From positions 3,100,001 to 3,164,000 of the forward strand of contig NC_081552.1 in assembly GCF_963082655.1 (NCBI RefSeq): DNA of 64,000 bases, in the 5' to 3' direction. Positions 33,703 through 45,660 of this stretch are shown in pieces. Source of the DNA: Stomoxys calcitrans. Taxonomy: Eukaryota; Arthropoda; Insecta; Diptera; Muscidae. Positions within the stretch are counted from its first letter, which is position 1. Every line of letters starts with the position of its first letter. Made by a program: the position numbers and the translations under genes. The notes below the pieces were generated by a model. It was given only the letters and a program-made list of their open reading frames with translations. It was not told where the DNA came from and searched no databases.

Positions 33703-35539
33703 AAAAAAAAAAAATTCTTTATCGATATAGGAAAAGGCGAATTATTTTTGCCCATCACATTTGCTGCGGTTGGGATCATGATTAGAATGTACCCCACCAA
33801 AAGGGTATGTATGTATGAGGAAGCTTGGGGCGGCTGGTGGCGAAGGCAAGTCTTTCTTTGTCAAGGGCCTGGAGTGATGTTAAGTTGAGCAAAGTTTTCA
33901 TTGACTTGAACCCGTTTCGCCTCCACCGCTTTATGGTTCAGTTTTCAGTTCGTTCGTTGTTATTTGTATTATTTGTGTAGTTAAGGTTCTGTTTGTTTTT
34001 ACCACTCAAGCAATCATTGTGGCGGCATAAATTACCAAAGTTGTTGCTGCTCTTATTCTGGTGCTGTTTTTTGGATGGTGTCGTTGGTTGGTGTTGTTGC
34101 TGTTGTTATTTATTTTTGTGAGGGTCGTTAATTTGTTTTCTTATGAGGTACTTTATTATAAAGCTCTGAAAAAAAAAAAAATAATAATAATAATGACGAT
34201 AGCCCAAGCCCAGAATGGACGGGCGGAACGTGGTAATGAAGCGAGAGCTCCATGTGCTGCGATTGCCATGGCTGCTGCTCTTTTTGTTTTAGTCCGCCCG
34301 TGATTGCCTTCCCCCACTGAAATAACTTGTGGAGGGGCATCAACAGTCTGTCTGTCGGTCCATCCATCCGCCCATAGGTACCATCATCGTCGTACATCGA
34401 TGGTCGCTTGCTTGTAATTTGTTTATCTTTGATTGTTTATTTGCTCTGTGGGCTCGAGTGGAGGAGTGTGTGCCCTGTTTGTTGGGGATATTTTGGCTAT
34501 TTGTTGTGATTTAGCATTCAATTCGTTTATGTTAAAGCGTATTTGTTTTAGCTGGATTTGATGTGTTATGGCTGCTTACAGCGTCGTTTCGTGCCACTTC
34601 TGCCTTGCTTGTCCCCATCCCATGTTAATATGATTTTAAATGAATTCCCAAAGTCCATGGAAGCGTGGAGCAAATATGGAATTCACAATTTCTCACCTTT
34701 AAGCTTTGCTAAATGGCATTTTGGCAGTCTGTGTGATTGCAAGGCCCACTAGCCCGCTAGCCCCCTAGCCCCCAGTCATCCTGTCGTTCTTGTTTTCATC
34801 TTTACGTCTGTCTGTCTGTCCATCACTACTTGGCCACGTTACATATGTTGTGGCCAAAAAGCCATCTTGTCAGCCAGCTGCCGATAAATAGTTGAGGCGT
34901 GTTGTGTTAGAAAACTCCAAACATTTTGATGACTTTCCTTGGCCGCCGCTTTTATCGGCGAGTTGTGAATATGGAAAAGCTTTCGAAAAAACACAACAAC
35001 GCAGACCCCTCCATGCAGCGCCAACTTGTTTTTAGGCATGACCACTGACTTTTTACTTCGCCACAGTCAATCTTCAGCTATCGTGTCAGTTTTAAATCAT
35101 TGTAAATGCTGGCACTCACTGACTGCCCCGATGTTTGGCTACAAGTCAGATGTCTTGGCCAATGCTTGGTTGCTGTTCCAGCTCCTTTAAGAATGCAATT
35201 GTTGTTGCAGTTGTTGTTGTTGCGGCGTTTATAACACGTTAAACATTGGAAACATTTAAAACGTGATCCTAAAAATGATTTTTGCCATTTTTCATGTTTA
35301 GAATTTGTGGATTTTCTTTTCTTTAAAAGAAGCATAGCAACATCGGACACAGGGAAGTTTTTAGCTGCCTTTCTTTGCTTCAATCACTCCAACTCCCCTT
35401 AAGCCAATGCACCCTCGTTCTTAGACATCGGAGTTGCCACAACCAAAATTTATCAAATTTTTTTTTTATTAGAATGAGAATTTCAAATAATTTCTTAGAG
35501 AAAAAATGTTGATTAAATTATTACAAAAAAAAAATTCTA
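33703..35539. other. Non-coding DNA, nothing recognised
   Basis: Unique-looking sequence with GTT-rich stretches near 34040-34110 and 35190-35225. Short frames only, no motif. No repeat family member seen. Confidence 0.5.
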
Positions 35540-35712
35540 TAAAAAACATAATTTTATAAATTTTGACAAAATTTCCTTTAAAAATTTAAATTTGACTAAT
35601 TTTCCAACAAAAAAAATTTTAATTTTTTTCAATTTAAACATTTTATCAAATTTATAAGTGAAAAAAAATTTTGACAAAACTTTCTATAGAAATTAAATTT
35701 TGACGATTTTGG
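35540..35712 (+). repeat. Degenerate 29-bp minisatellite trace
   Basis: Repeated 'aattttgacaaaatttcc'-like segments at irregular spacing, matching the minisatellite at 27678-28255. It abuts the following Rep153-A copy. Confidence 0.5.
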
Positions 35713-36300
35713 CAAAGTTTTTCACGACACACTTCCAACAACTGTGCTAAGTATGGTTCAAATCGGTTCATAATCTGATATAACTGCCATAAAATCCGAT
35801 CTTGGGTCTTGAATTCTTGAGCCTTTACACAGCGAAATTTTCATCCGATGTGGCTGAAATTTTGCGTGAGATATTTTGTTATGACTTTCAACAATTGTGC
35901 TAAGTATGGTCTTAATCGGTTCATATAAGCCGATCTGGGATCTTGACTTCTTGAGCCTCTAGAGTGCGCAATTTTATCCGATTTAGCTGAAATGTAGGAT
36001 TTTGTTTCGTCTTCCAACACCTATGTCATGGCTAGTCTAAATCGGTTGTAGAACCTGATATACCGATCCCCTATATAAACCGATCTTCCGACTCTTTTCC
36101 GATTTGGACAACATCCAAACCAAGCAGTAATGTCTGAATCGGTCCATAACCTGATATAGCTTAGATAGCATAGCATATTTGATACCTTAATCTTCAATTT
36201 TCCTATAAAGAGATACCGGGCAAAGAGTTTGACACATGCGATTCATTGTAAAGGGTATATAAGATTCGACTCGGCCGAAGTATGCACGCTTTCACTTGTT
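35713..36300 (+). mobile_element. Rep153-A copy, left end missing
   Basis: Interior units ('gcctctagagtgcgcaatt', 'gttcataatctgatataac') run into a decayed hairpin end: 'aagggtatataagattcgac', 'tcggccgaag', 'tgcacgctttcacttgtt' (36250-36300). The imperfect palindrome end is absent. Confidence 0.65.
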
Positions 36301-36304
36301 AAAG

Positions 36305-36580
36305 TTTTCTTTTATAGACGAGTCTACGAGTATCGTGCATAGAAATAAATCTGTGTTTGTTGGTTCCGTGTGTACTCGAAAACGGCTGAACTGACTTGTT
36401 TGAAATTTTCACAGATTGTGTAGGTTGGCCCGGAAGGAGCTATAGCCATATAATTTTTTGTTATCGGAAACGGGGCGGACCCTCCCCCTTGCGCCAACAG
36501 CACCGCCAAAAATTAAAAGTTGACCTATCGGGACAATATGGGGCTCAAATGAAGGGCATTCGGGAGTAGCGTACAAATGT
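36305..36580 (-). repeat. Rep130 (family D) terminal fragment
   Basis: Reverse-oriented family-D tail ('gaaaacggctgaactgac', 'gggcggaccctccccc', 'gggacaatatggggctcaaa'). It sits exactly between two Rep153 copies. Confidence 0.5.
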
Positions 36581-36584
36581 GGTA

Positions 36585-38165
36585 ATAACCAGTAAGGAAA
36601 CGCTAAAGTCGGGCGGTGCCGACCTTATAATACCCAACACCACCTAATGCATGTAGTACTTTTTATATGTAGAACTTATCTCGAGATCTAGTCCGACTTT
36701 AATTTGGATACCAATTGAAATAGCAATTTAGAACATTGTAAGATTTTCCTACCATAGGACAAAAGATTTGGATTTCCATATCATTAAAAGGCCATATCGG
36801 ATAAAAGATTATTAGGAGTTATATCGAACCGTGTGGTTTTTACTGACATAAAAGTCCATATCGAATGAAATATACACATTGGAGCTATATCTAAATTAGG
36901 ACTGATTTAAATGAAATTTTACGCACGTATTGGCACGTCAATTTAAACGTCTCATGCAAAATCGGGCGAAAATTGAGGATTCTACAGCCTTAAAAGGCCA
37001 TATCGGATGAAAGATATAAATGGTAGCTATATCTGCACACATGACATGACGTCAAATAAAGCACCTCATGCAAAATTTTGTAAAGATCGGACTAAAATTG
37101 TGGATTCTACAGCCTTAAAAAGCCAAATCGGATGAAAGATATATATGGGAGCTATATCTAACTCTGAACCGATTTTTATAAAATTTTGCACATACATTGA
37201 GACTTCACAAAAACGACTCCACGCCAAATTGGGTAAAGATCGGACCAAAATTGTGGCTACTACATCTTTAATAGTCCAAATCGGATGATAGATATCTATG
37301 GGAGCTATCTCCAAAACTGAACCGATTTTGATGACATTTTCTAGATTAAGTGCAGTAGCAAAACTGTCCATGCCAAATTTTGTGAAGATCGGTTGAAAAT
37401 TGTAGCTACTACGGCCATTTAAGTGCAAATCGGCCGATACATATATATGGGAGCTATATCTAAATCTGAACCGATTTTTATGAAATTTTGCACACATATG
37501 AGGACGTCAAATAAAACACTCCATGCCAAATTTTGTAGAGATCCGTACAAAATTGTGGCTTCTACAGCCTTAAACGGTCATATCGGATGAAAGATATATA
37601 TGGGAGCTATATCTAAATATGAACCGATCTTCATGAAATTTTCCACACATGTTAGGACGTCAAATGAAACACCTCATGCAAAATATTTTAAAAATCGGAC
37701 TAAAACTGCGGCTTCCACAGCCTTAAAAGTCCATGTCGGATGAAAGACATATATGGGAGCTATATCTAAATCTAGGCCGATTTTCATGAAATTTTGTACA
37801 CATATGTAGATCTCAAATCAAATACCCAACGCCAAATTTTGTGAAGATCGGACGAAAATTGTGGCTTCTACAGCCTTAAAAAGCCATATCGGATGAAAGA
37901 TATATATGGGAGCTATATCTTAATATGAACCGATTTTTTTCAAAATCAATAGTGTTTGTCCTTGGACAAAAAAAGTGACATGTGCAAAATTTCGTGACAA
38001 TTGGACAACAAATACGACCTGCACTTTGATTACAAGAATACATGGACTCACAGACGGACAAGACTAAATCGAATCAGAAAGTGATTCTCAGTCGATCGGT
38101 ATACTTATCAATGGGTCTAGCTCTTCTCGTTCTTAGCGTTGCAAACAAATGCACAAATCTATAAT
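36585..38165 (-). mobile_element. Rep153-C copy with regular 153-bp units
   Basis: The left end 'aaccagtaaggaaacgc' is followed by a hairpin with arms GTCGG / CCGAC (about 36609-36624) and 'ataatacccaacaccacc'. The interior has seven units with 'ggatgaaagatatatatggg'. The TGG of this block lies at 37021, 37146, 37299, 37448, 37601, 37754 and 37907, giving steps of 125, 153, 149, 153, 153, 153. The right part holds 'cacagacggacaagactaa' and 'aatacccggtactacagtgg'. The minus-strand frame at 37066-37497 (143 codons) is the repeat read through and not a gene. Confidence 0.8.
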
Positions 38166-38730
38166 ACCCGGTACTACAGTGGTGGCAGCTATTTTGAAAT
38201 CTGGGCCAAATTGAGAAAGGACGTCGAAGGGCCTAATACAACTCGCTGTCCCAAATTTCAACGATTTCTGACAACAAATGCGCCTATTATGGCCCCAAAA
38301 TATAAAACCGAGAGATCGGTCTATATGACAGCTATATCCAAATCTGAACCGATCTGGGCCAAATTGACGAAGGATATCCAAGGGTCTAAGAAAACTCACT
38401 GTCCCAAATTCCAGCAAAATCGGTTAATAAATGTGGCTTTTATGGGCCTAAGACCCTAAATCGGAGGATCGGTCTATGTGGGGGCTATATCAAGATATAG
38501 TCCGATATAGCCCATCTTCGAACTTAACCTGCTTATGGATAAAAAAAAGAATCTGTGCAAAGTTTCAGTTCAATATCTTAATTTTTGAAGACTGTAGCGT
38601 GATTTCAACAGACAGACATGTCTAGATCGTCTTAGATTTTTACGCTGATCAAGAATATATATACTTTATAGGATCGGAAATGGATATTTCGATGTGTGGC
38701 AAACGGAATGACACAATGATTATTATTATA
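38166..38730 (-). mobile_element. Rep153-B part joined to Rep153-C
   Basis: Continues without spacer from the C copy with B-type units ('ctatatgacagctatatcc', 'gaccctaaatcggaggatc'), then the B terminal region ('gacagacatgtctagatc', 'ggatatttcgatgtgtggc'). The sequence degenerates into TTA repeats instead of the terminal palindrome. Together with 36585-38165 it forms a C-hairpin/B-distal composite. Confidence 0.65.
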
Positions 38731-38744
38731 TATTATGATTATTA

Positions 38745-39165
38745 TTTAGTGATATCCGAGGGATTCGAATCCTCCACCTTACCTTAGTGTTCAAAAACGC
38801 CAGAACTCGGATATGGCTTATAGTAATCCAAAAACAAAAAATTGATATAAAGATTTGGGGTCATATATCCTAGGGGGAGGCCCTACCGCAACACCCACCG
38901 AAACGAACTTATTTATCGATTGAGACAATATGGGTATCAAATAAAAGGTATTTAAGAGTAGTGTACGAACGTCGTATTTTTGGGGTCAATTCCCAGAAGA
39001 GTCGCTCCACCCTAGAATTATAGTCCAATCGACATGTATACCAAGCGGGACAGTGTGCGATTCAAATGAAAGGTATTAATGAGTTGAGTGCGAATAGAAA
39101 CAATTGTAATATTAGGACTATGTCAAAGGGGGCCGCACACACTTTAAGGTATAGCGAAGCAAACC
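38745..39165 (-). repeat. Rep130 (family D) fragment
   Basis: Reverse-oriented D units: 'gggggaggccctaccgcaac', 'gacaatatgggtatcaaat', 'aaatgaaaggtattaatg'. It adjoins the preceding Rep153-B end and a minisatellite trace on the right. Confidence 0.5.
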
Positions 39166-39270
39166 AGTTTTCTATAAAAAAAAAATTCGACAAAAATTCC
39201 TATAAAAATAATTTTACAAAATTTCTTGTAGAAAAAGAATTTTAACAAAACTATCCCTAGAAACAAATTA
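39165..39270 (+). repeat. Degenerate 29-bp minisatellite trace
   Basis: 'attcgacaaaaattcctat', 'attttacaaaatttcttgta' and 'attttaacaaaactatccc' follow the minisatellite pattern of 27678-28255 with high decay. Confidence 0.45.
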
Positions 39271-41609
39271 TTTACAATTTTTTTTTTTTACTGGGTAACA
39301 GGTTTTGGTTTTTATGTGCGATGTTCCTTCTTAATGCACTTAAATAAAAGTACCCCGATATGATCCAAAATTCGTCCCAAAAGAGGCATTTTGGGGCATA
39401 GCCGACTGATGATGAAGCTTTGGAGAACTACGCAAATAGCAATCTCCGTAGCCTGCCCAATGCATAGAGCCCACATTCTGTTTTAACTTTTTGTTTTACC
39501 TTCTATTCTAAATAGAAGTAAAATTAAAGTAAATTGGATCCAGCGGTACAAAGAAATCAAACAATGAAATAAAATAATTGCAAAATTTTCATAAAAAAAA
39601 AACTTTTAAAAACTAATGACATTTTAAAGAAGTTTTGCATTTTGTATGCCTTTTATAAAAATGTCAAAATTGATTTTTAGTTTTTTTTTTGGCTGTACTC
39701 ATGGCAACACTGGCCTTTGCCAGTAAATGCCATAAAGCGGTTATTGGTTTGGTCGCTTTGTTTCGATTTCCTCCTAACAAGACATGTAGGGGGAAAATAA
39801 GGTCACGTAAATCAGTGAGATGGTGTCTTGAAAGACGTTAGAGACATGGCAAAAACCAAAAGGCAAAGAAAAGAACATTTATAACATTCACATCATCAAT
39901 AGCCCCACAAAATGGCAATTGGTTTGGCCATAACAGTCACTGTTAGCAGCAGTTCACCAACCAGCCAGCCCATCACTTGCCAGGAACATTATCCATCTTC
40001 CCAATCCAGGCAGTCATCCATCCATCCATCCATCCATTCATTCAGCCCATCTAGGCATCCTCCTCCACCCGGCAAACGTCCTTTCGGCAGCGGCGACAGC
40101 AGTTGTGGTAACGAGCAGAACAAATGCATCTCAGTCCGTCAGTCTACACCGCCGAGGAGGCTAAAACGTCCTAAACTGTTTAAAAAGTAACCGTAACTGA
40201 GGTGATGTTAATGATTTTGCATTTATGGCATCCATACACTTCCCAAGGTTCGTTGGAAAAATCTCCTTCGAGAGGATTTATAATTTTTTTGTGTGTTCCT
40301 TTGCATATTTCAACGCGCCTTGCTAGGCATGAATGTCGTGTCTTCGACAAATCTCTGATCTGAAAACTCTTCCCTTAAGAAAAAAAAAAAAAAAAACGTT
40401 GTTGCTATTTTGTATTTTGGGGCTAAGCCCGAAACCCCGGAAGTGTTTGGAGTTTGTTTGAAATAGTTTGTAAATATTTTATTGCAAGCCAAAATTTAAA
40501 AAAAAAAATCTAAAATAATGTGCCTCAGTTAATCATGCCCTGCTATACTCTAAAGACAGGCAAAGTTCAAGATCTCAGCGATGCAGTTGAAGGGCTTTGT
40601 CTTTGAGCCGCCCTATAACAGAGCAAATAATTCTTTAGACCTATTTAACTTTTAAGGCTTTTCATTTGGCTGGTGGCTGACTGTGTTTCTTGTCTCTGCC
40701 ACACTGCGGCTGGCTGTGACTAGAAATTGTGTTTATAACCGTTTTAGCAATTAGTACTTCTTAGACCTTAATGTTCCACAAACATGCAACATCACATTAG
40801 TTAGTTGCCATGGTGTGGAAGCCTCCAAATCATACATGTGGCAGGGTTATGAAAGCCCCTTCTCTCCTCTCGCCTCCTTCTTTGCATTAAGTATTGTCTC
40901 ACATGTGGCAAATGGCAGGGTTTACATAGCAACCGGCACGCTCACTCTAACTATGTGGCATGTATGTGTAAATGGATATGAACACTGCCAGCTTCTGCAA
41001 GGCACAAGAGGAGGAACTGGGCTGGCCAGCCATATCCATGTGTAAGGGGCAATTTTCGTTTAATTTTGGTATTGCATTTTGGGTCAAGCTTATCTTACCT
41101 TATCGATAATGGCCACTGCTTAGACCGGCTAATTGAAGAGACTGATAAATCATGTGAGCCCTAGTTAGAGTATGACATCACTGAAGCTAGTTGTGCTTAA
41201 AGGGGGTGTTAAATAGTCTGAAAATCGTTGCATGATATTTTTGATGTCTTCACTTTATTAAGCATTTTATGATTGCACACAACATTAGATGTCCACAAAT
41301 AATGTCATGAGTGAAGCGAGCTAGAAAGCCAATATTAAATACGAATTCCCTAGGGATTGTCTACTCTTCGTAATTAGAAAAACTAAATCAGCTGGCTGCT
41401 AAATGATTCCCAGGTCAATAATAAAATAATAACATTGTCATCGTATTAAGGACAAAATGCTGCGGGTGCTTTAGAATGACAGTTTTTAAAAGGGGATGGT
41501 GTTCCACTCAAACGATGCACTATTTGAATTATTTTATTTCTACAAATAAAAAAAAATTTACCGGCGTAATAACTTCCAATTTTGTCAAACAATTTGTATA
41601 CGCACCACC
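39271..41609. other. Non-coding DNA, nothing recognised
   Basis: Includes a CATC/TCCA-rich stretch near 40010-40050 that opens a 92-codon frame (39912-40190), Ser/Pro-rich and compositional. An A-run lies at about 40380. No repeat family assigned. Confidence 0.45.
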
Positions 41610-43007
41610 ATAGGACATTATATTTGTAACACGTCGAAAGATCGGTCTATATGGCAGCTATATTCAAATCTGGACCGATCTGTGCCATAATTAAGAAGTA
41701 TGTCAAGGAGCTTAACTTTACTCACTGTCCCAAATTTCGGCGGCATCGGGCAATAATTGCGCCTTTTATGGGCCCAAAACCTTAAATCGAAAGATCATTC
41801 TATATAGCAGCAATATTCAAATCTGGACCGATCTGAGCAAAATTGAAGGATGAAGTCGAACTTCCTAGCACAACTCACTGTCCTAAATTTCGGCGAAATC
41901 GGACAATAAATGCGCCTTTTAAGGGCCCAAAACTTTATATCGAAAGATCGGTCTATATGTTAGCTATATTCAAATCTGGACCGATCTGTGCCATAATTAA
42001 GAAGTATTTCAAACAGCTTAACTGTACTCACTGTCCCAAATTTGGGAGACATCGGGCAATAAATGCGCCTTTTATGGGCCTAAGAGCCTAAATCTGAGGA
42101 TCGGTCTATATGGCAGCTTTATCCAAATCTGGACCGACCTAAGCCAAATTGAAGAAGGATATCGAAGGGCCTAACACAACTCACTGTCCCAAATTTCAGC
42201 AAAATCGGGTAATAAATGTGGCTTTTATGGGCCTAAAACCCTAAATCGGAGGATCAGTATATATGGCAGCTTTATCGAAATCTGGACCGATCTAAGCCAA
42301 ATTGAAGAAAGATGTAGACGGACCTAAGATAACTTACTGTCCCAAATTTCAGCAAAATCGGATAATATATGTGGCTTTTATGGGCCTAAGAGCCTAAATC
42401 TGAGGATCGGTCTATATGGCAGCTATATCCAAATCTGAACCGATCTGGGCCAAATTGAGGAAGGGTGTCAAAGGGCCTAACACAACTCGCTTCCTTTAAT
42501 TTCAGCAAAATCGGATAATACATGTGGCTTTTATGGGCCTAAGACCCTAAATCTGAGGATCGGTCCATATGGCAGCTATATCCAAATCTGGACCGATCTG
42601 GGCAAATTTAACGAAGGACTTTCGGGGGCCTCGCACAACTCTCTGCCCCAAATTTCAGCAAAATCGGAATGTGGCTTTTATGGGCCTAAGACCCTAAATC
42701 AGCCGATCGGTCTACAATATATAGGGGCTATATCAAGATATAGTCCGATATAGCTCATCTTCGAACTTAACCTGCTTATGGACAAACACAGAATCTGTGC
42801 AAAATTTCAGCTCAATATCTCCATTTTTAAAGACTGTATAATGATTTCAACAGACAGGCGGACAGACGGACGGACATGTCTAGATCGTCTTAGATTCTTA
42901 CGCTGATCAAGAATATATATACTTTATAGGGTCGGAAATGGAAATTTCGATGTGTTGCAAACGGAATGACAAAATGAATATACCCCCGTCCTTCGGTGGT
43001 GGGTATA
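41610..43007 (-). mobile_element. Rep153-B copy with seven regular 153-bp units
   Basis: The 'ggtctatatggcagc' landmark gives TATAT starts at 41648, 41801, 41954, 42107, 42260, 42413 and 42566. Every step is exactly 153 bp; the next is 147 because of a 6-bp deletion. The right end holds 'gacagacggacggacatgtc', 'ggaaatttcgatgtgttgca' and the imperfect palindrome TATACCCCCG ... GGGTATA (42979-43007). The left hairpin end is lost, leaving only 'caccaccatagg' near 41602. Units are similar but not identical, so the array is not freshly amplified. Confidence 0.85.
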
Positions 43008-43263
43008 GAAATCAGATCACACCAACCACAGCGATATGCGTCCCTTCCTTGGTTAGGGGACTTATTCAATTAGGTGTGGAGGCTTCAAGGGCCATACATT
43101 GTCAGATCGCAATTACATTAAATTTACCGCACAGAAAAAATTAAAAGCCATGTTCAATTAAGAAATTTTATTGGCTTTGGTTGTCAAACAAGTTGTTGTT
43201 CGCCACATCCAATCGAAGGGCAATCGCCGTTGAAAAAAATTGTGTTTACGTAACACAGTAAAA

Positions 43264-43561
43264 AGGCAAAGTTTGCCCCCGAAAATTATACTAAGGAACA
43301 GAGGCAAATTTCTCACATATCAATGGGTGCAGTCCGATTCAAGTATAAACTCAATGGTTAGGGGCCTCTTTTTATAGCCGAGTCCGAACGGCGTGTCGCA
43401 GTGCGACACCTCTTTGTAGAAACGTTTTTACATAGCATAGTACCTCACAAAAGGAGGGGAAAACCAACGCTTAAAAATTGTTTAGTGATCTCGTCAGGAT
43501 TCGACCTCAAACGTTCAGCGTCAAAGGCATACATGCTAACCTCTGCGCTACGGTGGCCTCC
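43264..43561 (-). mobile_element. tRNA-derived SINE copy
   Basis: Reading right to left: 'ggaggccaccgtagcgcag' head, B-box-like 'aggtcgaatcctgacgag', body with 'gaggtgtcgcactgcgacac' and 'ccgttcggactcggctata', then 'tgagaaatttgcctc' and a degraded 3' end. It aligns with the copy at 61339-61656 along its whole length. No clear target duplication found. Confidence 0.75.
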
Positions 43562-44041
43562 ACGCAGCAGTATATATAAATTCAATGACTTTGCTTTAGT
43601 AGCGTGATGGGACTCAGCGGGCAGTTGCCGGACCGCTAAGGCTCTCTGCCCTGTCATCAATCGGAATAGTACGAAGGAGTTACTGGCGTGTGATAAGCGG
43701 TTGCTAAGCATATTGACAAGGGTCATAATAGGACACTGTGGAGGCGGTTCTTCTGCAATCTGGTTGGTCTTGCGAACGTACCTCTGGTAGAACTTCTGAG
43801 AACCAGACGGGATGGTTAAGACAGAGGGTGCGATAAGATCCGTTGAAGGCATATACGTGTTTGCGTGAGTGATAGGCGTTTCACCTCCTGCTATGGTTCT
43901 CCATTCTTACCGTTTCTTTTAGTCATGGAGAACCGCGCGACACCGTCCGAGGTCTGACACCTTCTTTCTCTTCCGTTTCTCTATAGGGTAGGACAATGCG
44001 CTAAACTGGCTTTAAAGTGAACTCCCCTATGGTTGATGGCC
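43562..44041. other. Unassigned DNA, GC-richer
   Basis: The minus strand is open for 135 codons (43445-43852), partly within the SINE. No domain recognised. This may be a decayed mobile element. Nothing else seen. Confidence 0.35.
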
Positions 44042-44140
44042 CATTCATGTTGCTGTTGTTGTTGTAGCCACATTTTCATGCGGAGGTAGCGATCCTAGTC
44101 AAGCTCCTGTAGGTGAGCAATCTCATTCCGGTCCAACGCT
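44042..44140 (-). repeat. Unclassified repeat E fragment
   Basis: 'gttgttgttgtagccacatt' and 'gaggtagcgatcctagtcaa' match 24186-24290. Truncated where the Rep153-C copy begins. Confidence 0.5.
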
Positions 44141-44757
44141 AAGAAAGAAGAGATAGGCCCAATGATGAGTATCCAGAATCATTTTCCGATTCGATTAAGC
44201 CATGTCCGTCTGTGAGTCCATATATTATTATGTTAATCAAAGTACAGGTCGTATTTGTTGTCCAATCCTCACGATATTTTGCAAATGCCACTTTTTTGGC
44301 TTAAGGACGAACGCTTTCTATATTGGTAAAAATCGGTTCAGATTTAGATATAGCTCCCATATATAGGTATAGCTCGATTTACACTTAAATGGTGGTAGTT
44401 ACTACAAATTTTAACTGAACTGCAAAAAATTTTGCACGTATTGTTGTGTTATAGATCTGAACATATCTGCAAGATATCATCAAAATCGGTTCAGATTTAG
44501 ATATAGCTCCCGTATATATGTATCGCCCGATTTCCATATAAATGGCCGTAGTAACTACAATTTTCAACCGATCTGCACAAAATTTGGAACTGATTGTTTT
44601 GTTACTGCACTTATGTGGCCGTAGTAACAAAAATTTTCAGACGATCTGTTCCAAAAAAGTCGGTTCAGATAAAGATATAGCTCTCATATTCATATATCTA
44701 TTGTAGGGCAGGTGTAGGGTATTATATGGTCGGATCCACCCGACTTTTGCCATTCCT
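44141..44757 (+). mobile_element. Rep153-C copy, complete at the hairpin end
   Basis: The left part resembles the distal end of 36585-38165 in reverse ('gattcgattaagccatgtcc'). Three units with 'agatttagatatagctccc' follow. The right end is 'gtagggtattatatggtcgg', hairpin arms GTCGG / CCGAC around 44729-44745, and 'gccattccttac'. It lies 9 bp from the next Rep153 element. Confidence 0.7.
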
Positions 44758-44765
44758 TACATTTT

Positions 44766-45660
44766 TATACCCTCCACCATAAGATGGGGGTATAATAATT
44801 TCGTCATTCTGTTTGTAACTACTCGAAATATGCGCCTAAGACCCCATAAAGTATATATATATATTCTTGATCCTCATGTCATTTTAAGTCGATCTAGCCA
44901 TGTCCGTCCGTCCGTCCGTCTGTCTGTCGAGAGCACACTAACTTTCGAAGGAGTAAAGATAGCCACTTGAAATTTTGCACAAATACTTTTTATTAGTGTG
45001 GATCGGTTGGTATTGTAAATGTGCTATATCGGTCCATGTTTTGATATAGCTGCCATATAAACCGATTTTGGGTCTTGACTTCTTAAGCCTCTAGAGGGCG
45101 CAATTCTCGTCCGATTTGGCTGAAAGTCTGCATGAGGTGTTTCGTTATGACTTCCAATAACTGTGATAAGTATGGCGTAAATCGATATATGGTCTGAAGA
45201 CCATAAAAGCTTTATTTTTCAACTGATTTCGCTGAATTTTGAAACAGGACCCAAATATGGTTCAGATCGGTCTATATTTAGGTATAGTTGCCATATACAC
45301 CGATCTGCCGATAAAAGGTCTGAAGCCGGTAAAAACCCTATTACCCGATTTCGCTGAAATTTGAAATAGTGCGTAGTTTTAGGTCTCCCAACATCTGACC
45401 CAAATATGGTTCAAATCAGACTATATGTAGATATAGCTGCCATATGGACCGATATGCCGGTTAAGCTCATAAAAGCTTCATTTATTACCCGATTTAGTTG
45501 AAATTTGAAAAACAAAGTTCAACAGTGACTTATATTTATAAGACCACTCAAAGCCATTGCCGAATTTGGGTGCATAAGGTATCCAATTTTTATCGGTTTG
45601 TGACGAAAGGTGGTGGGTATCCAAAGTTCGGCCCGGCCGAACTAAATGCCTTTTTACTTG
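44766..45660 (+). mobile_element. Chimeric Rep153 element: A-type left end, B-type right end
   Basis: 44766-44794 is the A-type imperfect palindrome (TATACCCTCC ... GGGGGTATA). A-type sequence runs to about 45195 ('ccataaagtatatatatata', 'gagggcgcaattctcgtccg'). From about 45196 the units are B-type ('gaccataaaagctttattt', 'tatagttgccatatacacc'). The element finishes with the B-type hairpin end (AGTTCGGCC / GGCCGAACT at 45625-45643, then 'aaatgcctttttacttg'). Both termini are well preserved. Confidence 0.75.

Noticed and set aside
37066..37497. 143-codon minus-strand gene
   Set aside because: Entirely inside Rep153-C units; the peptide repeats with the DNA period.
39912..40190. Ser/Pro-rich 92-codon protein
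   Set aside because: Driven by CATC/TCCA repeats; no motif, no exon signals.
43445..43852. 135-codon minus-strand gene
   Set aside because: Partly SINE sequence; the rest has no recognised domain. Kept only as unassigned DNA.
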